DNA from: Anaerophilus nitritigenes
GTDB taxonomy: Bacteria; Bacillota; Clostridia; Peptostreptococcales; Thermotaleaceae
Direction of reading: 5' to 3'
NCBI RefSeq assembly: GCF_004138215.1
Contig: NZ_RYYS01000032.1
Location: forward strand, 62,001 to 126,000
DNA length: 64,000 nt
The position numbers were made by a program, and so were the translations under genes. Under the pieces are notes generated by a model. The model was given only the letters and a program-made list of their open reading frames with translations. It was not told where the DNA came from and searched no databases. Position 1 is the stretch's first letter. Each line of letters begins with the position of its first letter. Below are positions 27,021 through 34,459 of this stretch, one piece after another.

Positions 27021-27130
27021 AAATTATAGACAAAATCATAAAATTCTTCACTAAATTTTCAATAAATGTTCATCATTTTATGATTTTGCTAAAATATAAT
27101 CTGTCAATAGAATGAAAGAGGGGTATAAAT

Positions 27131-27901
27131 ATGGAATTTAGTAATATGAGTGTAAAAGAAATTAATGACTTTATAAATAGTTTACCTATTGAAGAGGCTA
27201 TAAAAGAAATGAATCAATTAAAAGAAGATAAAAGATCATCTGTTCAAAAAATTGCACAAAAGATAAATAAGCAATATAAAAACTATTTAGATGAAAAAGA
27301 AAGAGTAAAAAAACTTTGGAATTATGAAAAAAAAATAGGTTGTCATTTAATAGCAGGTATTGACGAAGCAGGAAGGGGCCCATTAGCAGGACCCGTTGTA
27401 GCGGCAGCAGTAATTCTGCCACATGATTTATTTATAGAAGGAATCAATGATTCTAAAAAAATATCAGCAAAAAAAAGAGAGCAGATCTTTGATGTAATTA
27501 CAAAAGAAGCAATAAGCATAGGGGTAGGGATTGTAGATGAAAAGATGATTGATAAAATAAATATATTTGAAGCTACTAAATTAGCTATGAAAATTGCTGT
27601 TGAAAAACTTAATCCTTCTCCAGAATATTTATTAATTGATGCAGTAAAATTAACCGATATACATATAAATCAAATGAGTATAGAAAAAGGAGATGCAAAA
27701 AGTATCTCTATTGCAGCAGCCTCTATTATTGCAAAAGTTACAAGGGATAGAATCATGGATGATTTTCATAAGCAGTATCCACAATATGGATTTATTCATC
27801 ATAAAGGATATGGAACGAAAGAGCATTATGAAAATATTCAAAAATATGGAATTCTATCTATTCATAGAAAAAGCTTTTTAAAAAATATAATGGGTGATTA
27901 G
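27131..27901 (+). CDS. rnhB: Ribonuclease HII
   Basis: RNase HII (256 aa) removes RNA from RNA-DNA hybrids and single ribonucleotides in DNA. The catalytic DEAGRGPLAGP motif begins near residue 77, with later acidic residues in LIDAVKL and KVTRDRIM. The N-terminal 70 residues form the helical extension typical of Firmicute RNase HII. AAAGAGGGG lies upstream of ATG 27131. The next gene starts four bases after the stop. Confidence 0.96.
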   Translation: MEFSNMSVKEINDFINSLPIEEAIKEMNQLKEDKRSSVQKIAQKINKQYKNYLDEKERVKKLWNYEKKIGCHLIAGIDEAGRGPLAGPVVAAAVILPHDLFIEGINDSKKISAKKREQIFDVITKEAISIGVGIVDEKMIDKINIFEATKLAMKIAVEKLNPSPEYLLIDAVKLTDIHINQMSIEKGDAKSISIAAASIIAKVTRDRIMDDFHKQYPQYGFIHHKGYGTKEHYENIQKYGILSIHRKSFLKNIMGD

Positions 27902-27904
27902 ATT

Positions 27905-29395
27905 ATGAAAATTAATGGAATGACTCCTAATTCTTCTAATGTAGGAGAAATATCTAAGGAAGTACAATTAAAAGTAGGACAAATCATTCAAGGAAAAATA
28001 TGTGAAATCCTTGAAGATATGATTATGCTTAAAATGAGTAATGGTAAAATGTTATCAGCAAAGCTAGAGGTGGGACTTAGTGTAGAAGTAGAAGAATTAT
28101 TAAAATTTCAAGTAAAAGAAGCAAATGAAAATCAAATACTATTAAAGCCTATTGTAGAAGGACAAAATAATATAGAGAATGAAACAGAAAATAAAATAAT
28201 GGATGTATTAAAAAGTTTTGGAATGAAAGCTACAAAAGAAGAAATATCACTTATTCAAACTCTTATAAAAAATGAAATTCCTGTAACAAAGGAAAATGTA
28301 ACAAGTTTTATGCAGATGAAAGGTGCTTTTCAAAAAATGGAGCAGATGCCTATTGATCTGTTTAGTAAAGATTTAAATATAGAGGAACCTATTTTAGAAG
28401 TATTTAAAAATATCATAAAATCACAAAATGATTCTTTAGAACAAAGTAATACTAAAAATTTGATAGAAAATAAAGAGATACTAGAGAATAATAGTTTCAT
28501 AGAAAATAAAGATTCCATAGGAAATAAAAATTTTATGGAAAATAAAGAAAATACAGATCATAAAGCATCTCTACAAAAGCAAGACACTCCGAAAAATTTA
28601 TTACAGAATGAAGAAAGTATAAAGTATAAAGATATAGGGATTAAGAATATGAATGATGAAAAAATTGTTTTTATATCTAAAAATAATTTAGATATAAATT
28701 TGGGAAATGCTATTCAATTAAATCGTATTCTTTATAAAGATAATCCTATGGGAAAACAAATAAATGATTTAATAAAGAATCTTTATGAAAATGAGAAAAC
28801 AACTCCTTTGGCTAAGGAGATAGAAAATATATTAGGAAAAATAAAAAATATGGTTGAAACAAAGGACTTTAAACCTCAAGAAATATTAAAAGAATTGTAC
28901 GTAAAATTAGAATCTATAAAAAGTACAGTAGAGGGTTTTGATAAGAAGGAAGGGATTTTAAATCAAATAGATCAAATTAAAGATGGATTAGATTTTATGA
29001 ATAAACTCAATCAATCTCAAACTTATATGCAAATTCCTATTCCTATAGATAAAGAATATCAAAATATAGACTTACTAATTGTAAAAGATAATAAAAGCAA
29101 AAAAAAGATTGATCCCAATCATGTAAAATTATTAATCTCTTTAGATACAAAAAATATGGGACAAGTTCGTACACTTATTGATATTAAAGAAAAAAATATT
29201 ACATGTAATTTTAAATTAATAGAAGAGAAAATGAAAGAAATATTTTTTAAAAATGAAGATCAACTAAAAGAATCTTTAAAAACATTAGGGTATCATAGTA
29301 TTTATGTACAATACGGAATTTTAAATGAAGAAAGTATTGTAGGAGATTCAACTCCATCAAAGAAATTTACAAACTTTATTGATATGAAGGTGTAA
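27905..29395 (+). CDS. FliK-like hook-length control paralogue (YlqG-type)
   Basis: A 496-aa protein whose C-terminal 110 residues follow the FliK C-terminal pattern: KLLISLDTKNMGQVRTLIDI and then LKESLKTLGYHSIYVQYGI line up with [12 protein letters not shown] and [18 protein letters not shown] of the true FliK at 50352. The middle (about residues 170-240) is Asn/Lys/Glu-rich with imperfect ENK repeats. By position it equals Bacillus ylqG (rnhB-ylqG-ylqH). The downstream partner resembles the FlhB tail, the usual FliK partner. It may tune type III export, but this is inference. The start has only weak Shine-Dalgarno sequence (coupling to rnhB likely). Confidence 0.68.
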   Translation: MKINGMTPNSSNVGEISKEVQLKVGQIIQGKICEILEDMIMLKMSNGKMLSAKLEVGLSVEVEELLKFQVKEANENQILLKPIVEGQNNIENETENKIMDVLKSFGMKATKEEISLIQTLIKNEIPVTKENVTSFMQMKGAFQKMEQMPIDLFSKDLNIEEPILEVFKNIIKSQNDSLEQSNTKNLIENKEILENNSFIENKDSIGNKNFMENKENTDHKASLQKQDTPKNLLQNEESIKYKDIGIKNMNDEKIVFISKNNLDINLGNAIQLNRILYKDNPMGKQINDLIKNLYENEKTTPLAKEIENILGKIKNMVETKDFKPQEILKELYVKLESIKSTVEGFDKKEGILNQIDQIKDGLDFMNKLNQSQTYMQIPIPIDKEYQNIDLLIVKDNKSKKKIDPNHVKLLISLDTKNMGQVRTLIDIKEKNITCNFKLIEEKMKEIFFKNEDQLKESLKTLGYHSIYVQYGILNEESIVGDSTPSKKFTNFIDMKV

Positions 29396-29397
29396 AT

Positions 29398-29667
29398 ATG
29401 GATAAAAAAAAAGAAATTGCAGTAGCTTTAAAATATGAACAAGATAAAAATGTAGCTCCCTTGGTTCTTGCAAAGGGAGAAGGATATGTTGCACAAAAAA
29501 TCAAAGAAAGAGCACAAGATGAGAATATTCCTACTTATGAGGATGAAAAATTAGCACGTCAGTTGAATCATTTATCTATTGGAGAAGAAATTCCTCCAGA
29601 GCTTTATCAAGTAGTAGCAGAAATTTTAGCTTTTATTATTGATTTGGATAAAAAAAATGAAAAGTAA
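29398..29667 (+). CDS. FlhB C-terminal-domain-like protein (YlqH-type)
   Basis: An 89-aa protein matching only the cytoplasmic C-terminal part of FlhB after its self-cleavage site: IAVALKYEQDKNVAPLVLAKG aligns with IAIRYDSTLEEAPVVLAKG of FlhB at 61222, and both share AQKIK and PELYQVVAE. The NPTH cleavage motif itself is absent, so it is made as a free fragment. Genes of this type (Bacillus ylqH, elsewhere called fhlB-like) may stand in for the cleaved FlhB tail. It lies three bases after the FliK-like gene, an export-switch pair in miniature. Confidence 0.85.
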   Translation: MDKKKEIAVALKYEQDKNVAPLVLAKGEGYVAQKIKERAQDENIPTYEDEKLARQLNHLSIGEEIPPELYQVVAEILAFIIDLDKKNEK

Positions 29668-29710
29668 GATGTATTTCATTTCCCTGGGAATATTTTTAAA
29701 TAGATAGGAG

Positions 29711-29754
29711 GGCTTCTACTGAGATATTAAAGTTTCATAGAGAGGCCTTTTTTA
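29711..29754 (+). terminator. Intrinsic terminator after the ylqG/ylqH pair
   Basis: GGCTTCT pairs with AGAGGCC (one G-U pair) across a long loop, and TTTTTT follows. It closes the core block before the accessory island. Confidence 0.6.
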
Positions 29755-29865
29755 TCTGGATAAATAGAATGATAAAAATTATAGTTTTGATCAAAGTATG
29801 AATTTCTCTACAAGATAGACAAATAATAATAGGTATATAAAGATATATTGACAAGGAGAAAACAG

Positions 29866-30255
29866 ATGAAAAAAGTAATAGCAGCTCTTTTGGTAAAAAA
29901 TGATAGAGTACTCATCGCAAAGAGAAATAAAAATGATAAGTTAGCAAATAAATGGGAATTTCCAGGAGGAAAAATAGAAAAAGGAGAAACTCCAGAGGAG
30001 TGTTTAAAAAGAGAAATATTAGAAGAACTTCAAATTCATATTTCTGTAGGAAAGTTTTTTGGAGAAAGTATATATGATTATGAGCATGGATCGATTCAAT
30101 TATTAGCATACTGGGCGAGATGGGATTGTGGAGAATTAAAAACTACTGTTCATGAAGAAATTAAATGGGTAAAAGTAGATGAATTAGATGAATATGATTT
30201 TGCACCAGCGGATATACCAGTTGTATGTAGATTAAAGGAGATGGATAAATGTTGA
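29866..30255 (+). CDS. Nudix hydrolase, MutT/8-oxo-dGTP diphosphatase type
   Basis: A 129-aa MutT-like protein. The Nudix box starts at GGKIEKGETPEE and continues through KREILEEL, with all catalytic Glu residues kept; KWEFPGGK just before it is typical of (deoxy)nucleoside triphosphate pyrophosphohydrolases. It likely clears oxidised dGTP, though Nudix substrates cannot be read from sequence with certainty. ATG 29866 follows AAGGAG; the frame from 29848 has no site. First gene of the accessory island; no clear promoter seen. Confidence 0.88.
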   Translation: MKKVIAALLVKNDRVLIAKRNKNDKLANKWEFPGGKIEKGETPEECLKREILEELQIHISVGKFFGESIYDYEHGSIQLLAYWARWDCGELKTTVHEEIKWVKVDELDEYDFAPADIPVVCRLKEMDKC

Positions 30256-30315
30256 TAGTTTACTACAAAGGAAAAATGTATTTCTGCTTCAGAAAGATTT
30301 CTAAGTCTAAATAAA

Positions 30316-30358
30316 AACACACTTCCATATTTTTAAAATGAGGAAGTGTATCTTATTT
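30316..30358. terminator. Bidirectional intrinsic terminator
   Basis: ACACTTCC and GGAAGTGT form an 8-bp stem around an AT-rich loop. On the - strand it is followed by GTTTTTATTT, on the + strand by a weaker ATCTTATTT. It serves the Nudix gene and the converging ribB/small-ORF side. Confidence 0.72.
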
Positions 30359-30482
30359 AACATACTTGTAAATGAGTTTTTTCAAAATTATTTGTTTTTG
30401 TAGTTGATATTTTATTCATAGAATGAATCTTTTCAATATTATTAGTGATAGTACTATGATGAGCAATAGAATTTAATTTCAT
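30357..30482 (-). CDS. Small ORF, 41 aa, unknown
   Basis: An open frame of 41 codons with GGGGG eight bases before its ATG, between the ribB stop and the terminator at 30316-30358. The product is polar, rich in Asn, Thr, Ser, His and Lys, with no membrane segment and one Cys next to the stop. On the same strand ACCGATAA (plus 30502-30509) lies about 20 bases before the start and resembles a sigma-D -10 (GCCGATAT, 6 of 8), but the -35 TAAA is poor. I do not recognise it; it could also be chance. Confidence 0.4.
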   Translation of the reverse strand: MKLNSIAHHSTITNNIEKIHSMNKISTTKTNNFEKTHLQVC

Positions 30483-30531
30483 ATTTTCATCCCCCATAGT
30501 ATTATCGGTATATATTTTCTATTTTGATTTC

Positions 30532-31170
30532 TTACATATTCTGTATATATTCTACAATATCTTCAATAGAAACAACGGTCATATTATGTTTTTTAGAAAA
30601 GTTAACGATCTGTGGTAGGCGAGCCATAGTTCCATCAGGATTTGTAAGTTCACATAAAACTCCTGTTGGTTTATATCCTGCTAAATGCATAAGATCAACC
30701 GTACCTTCTGTATGACCACGTCTAGCTAAAACGCCACCCCTACGGGCACAGAGAGGAAAAACGTGACCAGGATGAGACAAATCTCCAGGTTTGCAGTTAT
30801 CTTTTACAGCAGTAAGAATGGTAGTAACTCGATCAGAAGCGGAAACTCCAGTAGTAACCCCTTCCTTAGCTTCGATTGAGATCGTGAATGCAGTTTCATA
30901 TTTACATGTGTTATTAGGCACCATTTGAGGCAAATCTAATTTGTTAACTTTTTCTTCTGTGAGACAAAGACAAACAATACCACTACATTCCCTAATTAGC
31001 ATAGCCATCTGAGGTATTGTAATAGTTTCAGCAGGAAAAATAAGGTCTCCTTCATTTTCACGATTTTCATCATCTACAAGAAGGATTCCCTTGCCTTGTT
31101 TAAGATTGTCCAATGCTTTTTCTACACGTGTTCTAGAATTTCCAAATTGAGCTAATAATGGTTTATTCAT
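30532..31170 (-). CDS. ribB: 3,4-dihydroxy-2-butanone-4-phosphate synthase
   Basis: A 212-aa single-domain RibB, which turns ribulose 5-phosphate into the four-carbon unit of riboflavin. [16 protein letters not shown] (about residues 32-47), TGVSASDR and HPGHVFPL with the catalytic His are intact. There is no GTP cyclohydrolase II domain, unlike the fused RibBA of many Firmicutes. ATG 31170 follows TTGGAGG; the longer frame to 31185 overlaps this site. It is controlled by the FMN riboswitch just upstream. Confidence 0.96.
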   Translation of the reverse strand: MNKPLLAQFGNSRTRVEKALDNLKQGKGILLVDDENRENEGDLIFPAETITIPQMAMLIRECSGIVCLCLTEEKVNKLDLPQMVPNNTCKYETAFTISIEAKEGVTTGVSASDRVTTILTAVKDNCKPGDLSHPGHVFPLCARRGGVLARRGHTEGTVDLMHLAGYKPTGVLCELTNPDGTMARLPQIVNFSKKHNMTVVSIEDIVEYIQNM

Positions 31171-31231
31171 TAAAATTTCCTCCAAATTATAATAAATTTT
31201 ATATAAAGCACCTCTATTTTTCTAAACTATA

Positions 31232-31268
31232 CATAAAAAATCCCCTTAAGTAACCTTAAGGGGATTTG
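31232..31268 (-). terminator. Terminator of the FMN riboswitch (expression platform)
   Basis: On the - strand AAATCCCCTTAAG and CTTAAGGGGATTT pair perfectly around a GTTA loop and run into TTTTTT. It lies between the aptamer and ribB, so FMN binding would favour this hairpin and stop transcription. Confidence 0.88.
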
Positions 31269-31311
31269 AAAACACAATAATTATACATAATAAAAATATG
31301 TATGATTGTAT

Positions 31312-31425
31312 TCACCTTCTTTCATCCAGACTATACTGTCGGCTTCGGAATTTAACCGAATCTGCCTTACGGCTCGCGGGCTATACCGCCGATAGGGAAT
31401 TTCACCCAACCCTGAAGGATACTTT
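31312..31425 (-). promoter_or_regulatory. FMN riboswitch (RFN element)
   Basis: Read on the - strand, the leader holds the conserved RFN blocks in order: GGGTGAAATTCCC, CGGCGGTATAGCCCGCGAG, GATTCGGTTAAATTCCGAAG, CCGACAGTATAGTCTGGATG and AGAAGG closing the outer helix with CCTTC. These are the six-stem FMN aptamer signatures. A terminator and ribB follow, so FMN represses ribB by transcription termination. Confidence 0.95.
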
Positions 31426-31441
31426 ATATAATTGTATTATT

Positions 31442-31471
31442 AATATAACATTTTTTAGATTCCTTTGTCAA
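31442..31471 (-). promoter_or_regulatory. Sigma-A promoter of the riboswitch-ribB transcript
   Basis: On the - strand TTGACA (plus 31466-31471), an 18-base spacer and TATATT (plus 31442-31447) stand just upstream of the aptamer. Confidence 0.7.
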
Positions 31472-31542
31472 ACAAAAAATAAATTTATATCCAAATAAGG
31501 TATATATATCCTGTAGAATTGTATCAATCATAGCATATACTG

Positions 31543-32349
31543 TTACCAAACTATTTCTAAGCCTACTCCCACTTCTTTTACAGGCAAAATTTTATGTATT
31601 TCTGATTTAACAGCAAATGAAGTACAATGGCAAGGATATAAATCTCTTACATTATTTTGTTTTAGATAATTGATAGTTTCTTTAACCTGGCTGTTTACTT
31701 CAAATAAATGAAACCCTCCTATAATTCCCAATATTCTATGATCTTTACATACTTCTTTTGCATATTCTATTATATTGCATATTCCGCTATGGGAACATCC
31801 TGTAATAATATAAATACCATTTTCACTTTTGTATACAAGGGCTGTATCATCTAGCACATAATCATCAATTGAAGTTTCACCAATAACTTGTTTACCAATA
31901 GGCTTTCTATTTTCGAAGTCGTTTATTTGAGGTATTTCACCTAAAAAAGTTATATGTTTACTAACTTGAATAGGTTCTTTTGAAAGAATTAAATTACATT
32001 TTTCTTGTAGTTCTTCTTGTAAAATAGGAGAACAAATTTTTAAATTGTCTATGACTTTTTCTTTAAATGCATCTGGATGAGAGATAATAGAGATATTAGT
32101 TTTATAATTTTGTTCAAAATAGTATTGTAACCCTCGTGTGTGGTCATCATGACCGTGGGAAATAACAATAGAGTTTATATTTTTTAAATCTACACCTAAT
32201 ATAGTTGAGTTTTTTATAAATAAATCAGAATATCCTACATCTAATAATAAGCTAATATCTTCATCTTCAATATAATACGAAACAGCAGGTTCTCCACAAT
32301 AATATTGATCAATATATGTATTGTTATCTACTAAAACTTTTAGTTTCAC
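31543..32349 (-). CDS. MBL-fold metallo-hydrolase
   Basis: A 268-aa metallo-beta-lactamase-fold protein. SHGHDDHTRG carries the HxHxDH metal motif, GCSHSGICNI holds the next His, and GFHLF and CHCTS near the C-terminus complete the set. This arrangement fits the subfamily annotated as 7,8-dihydropterin-6-yl-methyl-4-(beta-D-ribofuranosyl)aminobenzene 5'-phosphate synthase-like, whose substrate in bacteria is not settled. GAGGAGG precedes ATG 32349, and a promoter (TTGTAA, 18 bases, TACAAT) lies upstream. Confidence 0.85.
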   Translation of the reverse strand: MKLKVLVDNNTYIDQYYCGEPAVSYYIEDEDISLLLDVGYSDLFIKNSTILGVDLKNINSIVISHGHDDHTRGLQYYFEQNYKTNISIISHPDAFKEKVIDNLKICSPILQEELQEKCNLILSKEPIQVSKHITFLGEIPQINDFENRKPIGKQVIGETSIDDYVLDDTALVYKSENGIYIITGCSHSGICNIIEYAKEVCKDHRILGIIGGFHLFEVNSQVKETINYLKQNNVRDLYPCHCTSFAVKSEIHKILPVKEVGVGLEIVW

Positions 32350-32388
32350 ATCTTTGCCTCCTCTTATTGATAGAATAAGCTTTACAAT

Positions 32389-32418
32389 ATTGTACTATAT
32401 ATATATATGAAATTACAA
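32389..32418 (-). promoter_or_regulatory. Promoter of the MBL-fold gene
   Basis: On the - strand TTGTAA (plus 32413-32418), 18 bases, TACAAT (plus 32389-32394). It is back to back with the + strand promoter at 32425. Confidence 0.5.
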
Positions 32419-32424
32419 ATTATT

Positions 32425-32453
32425 TGTACATTAATTAAAGAAGGTATTATAAT
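32425..32453 (+). promoter_or_regulatory. Divergent promoter facing a 33-aa ORF
   Basis: TGTACA (32425-32430), 17 bases, TATAAT (32448-32453). The reading frame at 32494 follows about 40 bases downstream. Confidence 0.5.
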
Positions 32454-32493
32454 ATAAATGGAGTATATGAGTATGCTTTTAGGGGGGAATTTT

Positions 32494-32595
32494 ATGGATC
32501 TAAAAAATATCAATCAATATATTAGAAGTATAGAATTACAACGAGACAAGATAGATGGCTACTATAAAATAGTATACAATTCAAATATTTTATAA
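32494..32595 (+). CDS. Small ORF, 33 aa, possibly the 5' remnant of a larger gene
   Basis: A 33-codon frame with AGGGGGG seven bases before its ATG and a decent promoter upstream. The product is hydrophilic (MDLKNINQYIRSIELQRD at its start), helical in look, and ends shortly before the converging GNAT gene. Good expression signals on so short a frame suggest either a real small protein or a gene truncated when the neighbouring GNAT gene arrived. No family recognised. Confidence 0.4.
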   Translation: MDLKNINQYIRSIELQRDKIDGYYKIVYNSNIL

Positions 32596-32621
32596 GTGAT
32601 AGTCTATTTCACCAAAAAAAT

Positions 32622-33476
32622 TTATAATCTTGAAATCATTTCATATTGGCCAATTGTATATTCAAATCCTAACTTAAGTAAAAATTCTTTTGTCGATTTA
32701 GACTCGTCGTCTACATTAAGAACACCAACTCTACAAGATTTTGTATTTTTTAGTAAATCCGTAACGATACTTCTTGCAATTCCTTTACGTCTATAATTCT
32801 TATTTACTGCTATTTGAGGAATATCTCCTGTTTTCTTATTAATAATGCCATAGCCTACAATGGTATCGTCAAAATGTATAATAGAATGTATAAACGTATC
32901 TGATACAGTGTTGATTGAGTCAATAGAATTTTGCCAAGATGGCGTGAAATCCCAAAATTCCGTTAACTGTTTCCAATTAGTTGAATTAATTTTATCCATA
33001 TGTTCAACTTTATAGGTTGTTATTGGTTTATATTTATTCTTATCTAACTGAAAACATCCGAAATTTCTTGTAATCTCAAATCCTTGTTTTTTGTAAAGTT
33101 GAATTGCAGATGAATTGGATTGAATTACTTCAAGTAAATATTGCTCCACTTTTTTTTCTTTAATCAACTCTCTAACACTTAAAAGCATAGTACTTGTTAT
33201 CCCTTGTTTTCTATATTCACCTATAACACCTGTTCCAATGTCATACACAGTTGGATTCCCATTCCAGTTTCGAAATCCATTCAGAACAAATCCCACTAAC
33301 TCATTATTTTTAAATGCACCTATTGAAAGGCATGAAACATAACCTCTTCTTTGAAGCATTTGTTGAAACTTCCAAAGGGACAAATCGGTTTTAACTTGAT
33401 AATCAGAAAATGCACTTAAGAATGTTTGATGTAGTATTTCAATATTTGTATGTTTAAGCGTTTTATAAATAAACAT
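32622..33476 (-). CDS. Tandem GNAT-family N-acetyltransferase
   Basis: A 284-aa protein with two GNAT-like halves. In the first, GTGVIGEYRKQGITSTML is motif A, the acetyl-CoA pyrophosphate loop, followed by NSSAIQLYKKQGF. In the second, IAVNKNYRRKGIARSIVTDL is a second, more canonical motif A (RRKGIA), followed by STKEFLLKLGF. It would acetylate a small molecule or protein; the substrate is unknown. GGGGGAG precedes ATG 33476. It is converging with the small ORF at 32494 and flanked by decayed DNA, typical of an accessory gene. Confidence 0.85.
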   Translation of the reverse strand: MFIYKTLKHTNIEILHQTFLSAFSDYQVKTDLSLWKFQQMLQRRGYVSCLSIGAFKNNELVGFVLNGFRNWNGNPTVYDIGTGVIGEYRKQGITSTMLLSVRELIKEKKVEQYLLEVIQSNSSAIQLYKKQGFEITRNFGCFQLDKNKYKPITTYKVEHMDKINSTNWKQLTEFWDFTPSWQNSIDSINTVSDTFIHSIIHFDDTIVGYGIINKKTGDIPQIAVNKNYRRKGIARSIVTDLLKNTKSCRVGVLNVDDESKSTKEFLLKLGFEYTIGQYEMISRL

Positions 33477-33577
33477 ATTTATCTCCCCCTACCTTTAGTT
33501 TTTTGTGACGTATTTTTTACTATTGTGTACTATAAGAAGATTAAGCAATAAATGCTATATAAGAGTAATTAATTATT

Positions 33578-33701
33578 TCATAGTAATTTTTCATATAGTA
33601 TAAACCAAGTTAATCCATAGTTTCCAAGTCCTAAGTCAATGATATCAATATATTTAAAACCACATTTCATTTGATTTTCCTAAATCAAAGATGAGATCCA
33701 T
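33578..33701 (-). pseudogene. Frameshifted gene fragment of unknown family
   Basis: On the - strand an ATG (33701) with GGAGGGG seven bases upstream opens MDLIFDLGKSNE, then meets a stop. Shifting by one base continues as KCGFKYIDIIDLGLGNYGLT and on to FILYEKLL before TGA. The intact ribosome site and the coherent second frame point to a recently broken short gene or gene end. The family is not recognised. Confidence 0.42.
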
Positions 33702-33833
33702 ATGTATACCCCTCCAATCAATGAAAAATATAAATAACCTTCTTTGTTATTATACAATATTTTCCATGTGATAATCAAAAGATTTTAAAAAATAATTGGA
33801 GTACTATTTTAAATTAAATATTTTATATTTTAA

Positions 33834-33861
33834 AAAGTGACTCTTTTATGAGCCACTTAAA
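33834..33861. terminator. Possible bidirectional terminator
   Basis: AAGTG-A-CTC and GAG-C-CACTT pair with one A/C mismatch around TTTTAT; TTTTT follows on the - strand. It would close the 48-aa gene or the remnant read leftward. Confidence 0.5.
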
Positions 33862-33960
33862 ATTAAATATTGATATTGTTGAAATTCAACAGATTCTCCA
33901 GCTTCTTTTATTGATTGTACAATCTAGTTTAAATTAAAACTTCTACTCAAAATTGATGGT

Positions 33961-34107
33961 CTAATTAATTAAACAAATACCACTTGGAGAAGTGATTTCT
34001 ATAAGATTGATAAGATTAACAACAGTATCAGTAGGAATATTGTTGATACGAAGGACAGTTCCAGGTAAGTTAGGATATTCATTTATTTGATTTGTATTTA
34101 TAGTCAT
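33961..34107 (-). CDS. Small protein, 48 aa, unknown, with near-ideal ribosome site
   Basis: A 48-codon frame preceded by AGGAGGTGA, an almost perfect complement to the 16S rRNA tail, six to eight bases from its ATG. The product begins MTINTNQINEYPNLPGTV and ends in GICLIN; it is uncharged in the middle with alternating Ile/Val/Asn/Thr, lacks a signal peptide or membrane helix and looks beta-strand rich. Such a site on a short frame argues for real translation. Neighbours are decayed mobile DNA and tag. No family recognised; a phage or spore small protein are guesses only. Confidence 0.6.
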   Translation of the reverse strand: MTINTNQINEYPNLPGTVLRINNIPTDTVVNLINLIEITSPSGICLIN

Positions 34108-34459
34108 TTAAGTCACCTCCTGTCTTTTAGATCGATATAATGTATGTTCATATGGGGACAAGGGTGACGATTTAGTTACAAAATTTTTGGTGGTACAATT
34201 AGAAAATAAAAGTATTTTAAATCAGATGTAAAAAGTACTGTTAAGGATCAATGTAGGTGTGAAATAGGTACGGAAAATGGAGAATTCAATGACTTGTATA
34301 GCTATGATAGGAATGGATATGGCATTTAAAGAACAAGAATTATTAGATAAATTTTTAAAAAGTGCTTAAATTCCAATGAATATTGGATAAAGGATTTTTT
34401 GCCCACTTCATAAATCTTATATAGTTTTTGTTCATCTGTATTCATCAAATATATTTCTC
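34108..34459. other. Gene-poor stretch with tiny open frames
   Basis: No secure gene. On the - strand a 39-codon frame (34326-34445) starts 15 bases after the tag stop with AGGAG about 11 bases upstream, beginning MNTDEQKLYKIYEVGKKSF, then turns hydrophobic. On the + strand a 26-codon frame (34289-34369) overlaps it, beginning MTCIAMIGMDMAFKEQE. An open stretch without start (34152-34229, +) reads SYGDKGDDLVTKFLVVQLEN. All look like remains of lost genes. Confidence 0.4.

Larger units (their letters stand above)
33477..33960. other. Gene-poor stretch with decayed coding remnants
   Basis: No intact gene seen. On the - strand there is a frameshifted fragment (33578-33701, listed separately) and a second open stretch without start at 33846-33923, reading VQSIKEAGESVEFQQYQYL, ending at TAA just inside the hairpin at 33834-33861. 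The latter looks like a gene's C-terminus whose upstream part is lost. The rest is AT-rich and featureless. Confidence 0.5.

Noticed and set aside
31298-31498. 66-codon + strand ORF
   Set aside because: Lies antisense to the FMN riboswitch aptamer and promoter; frame is fortuitous.
32596-32796. 66-codon + strand ORF
   Set aside because: Antisense to the GNAT gene's 3' end, no ribosome site.
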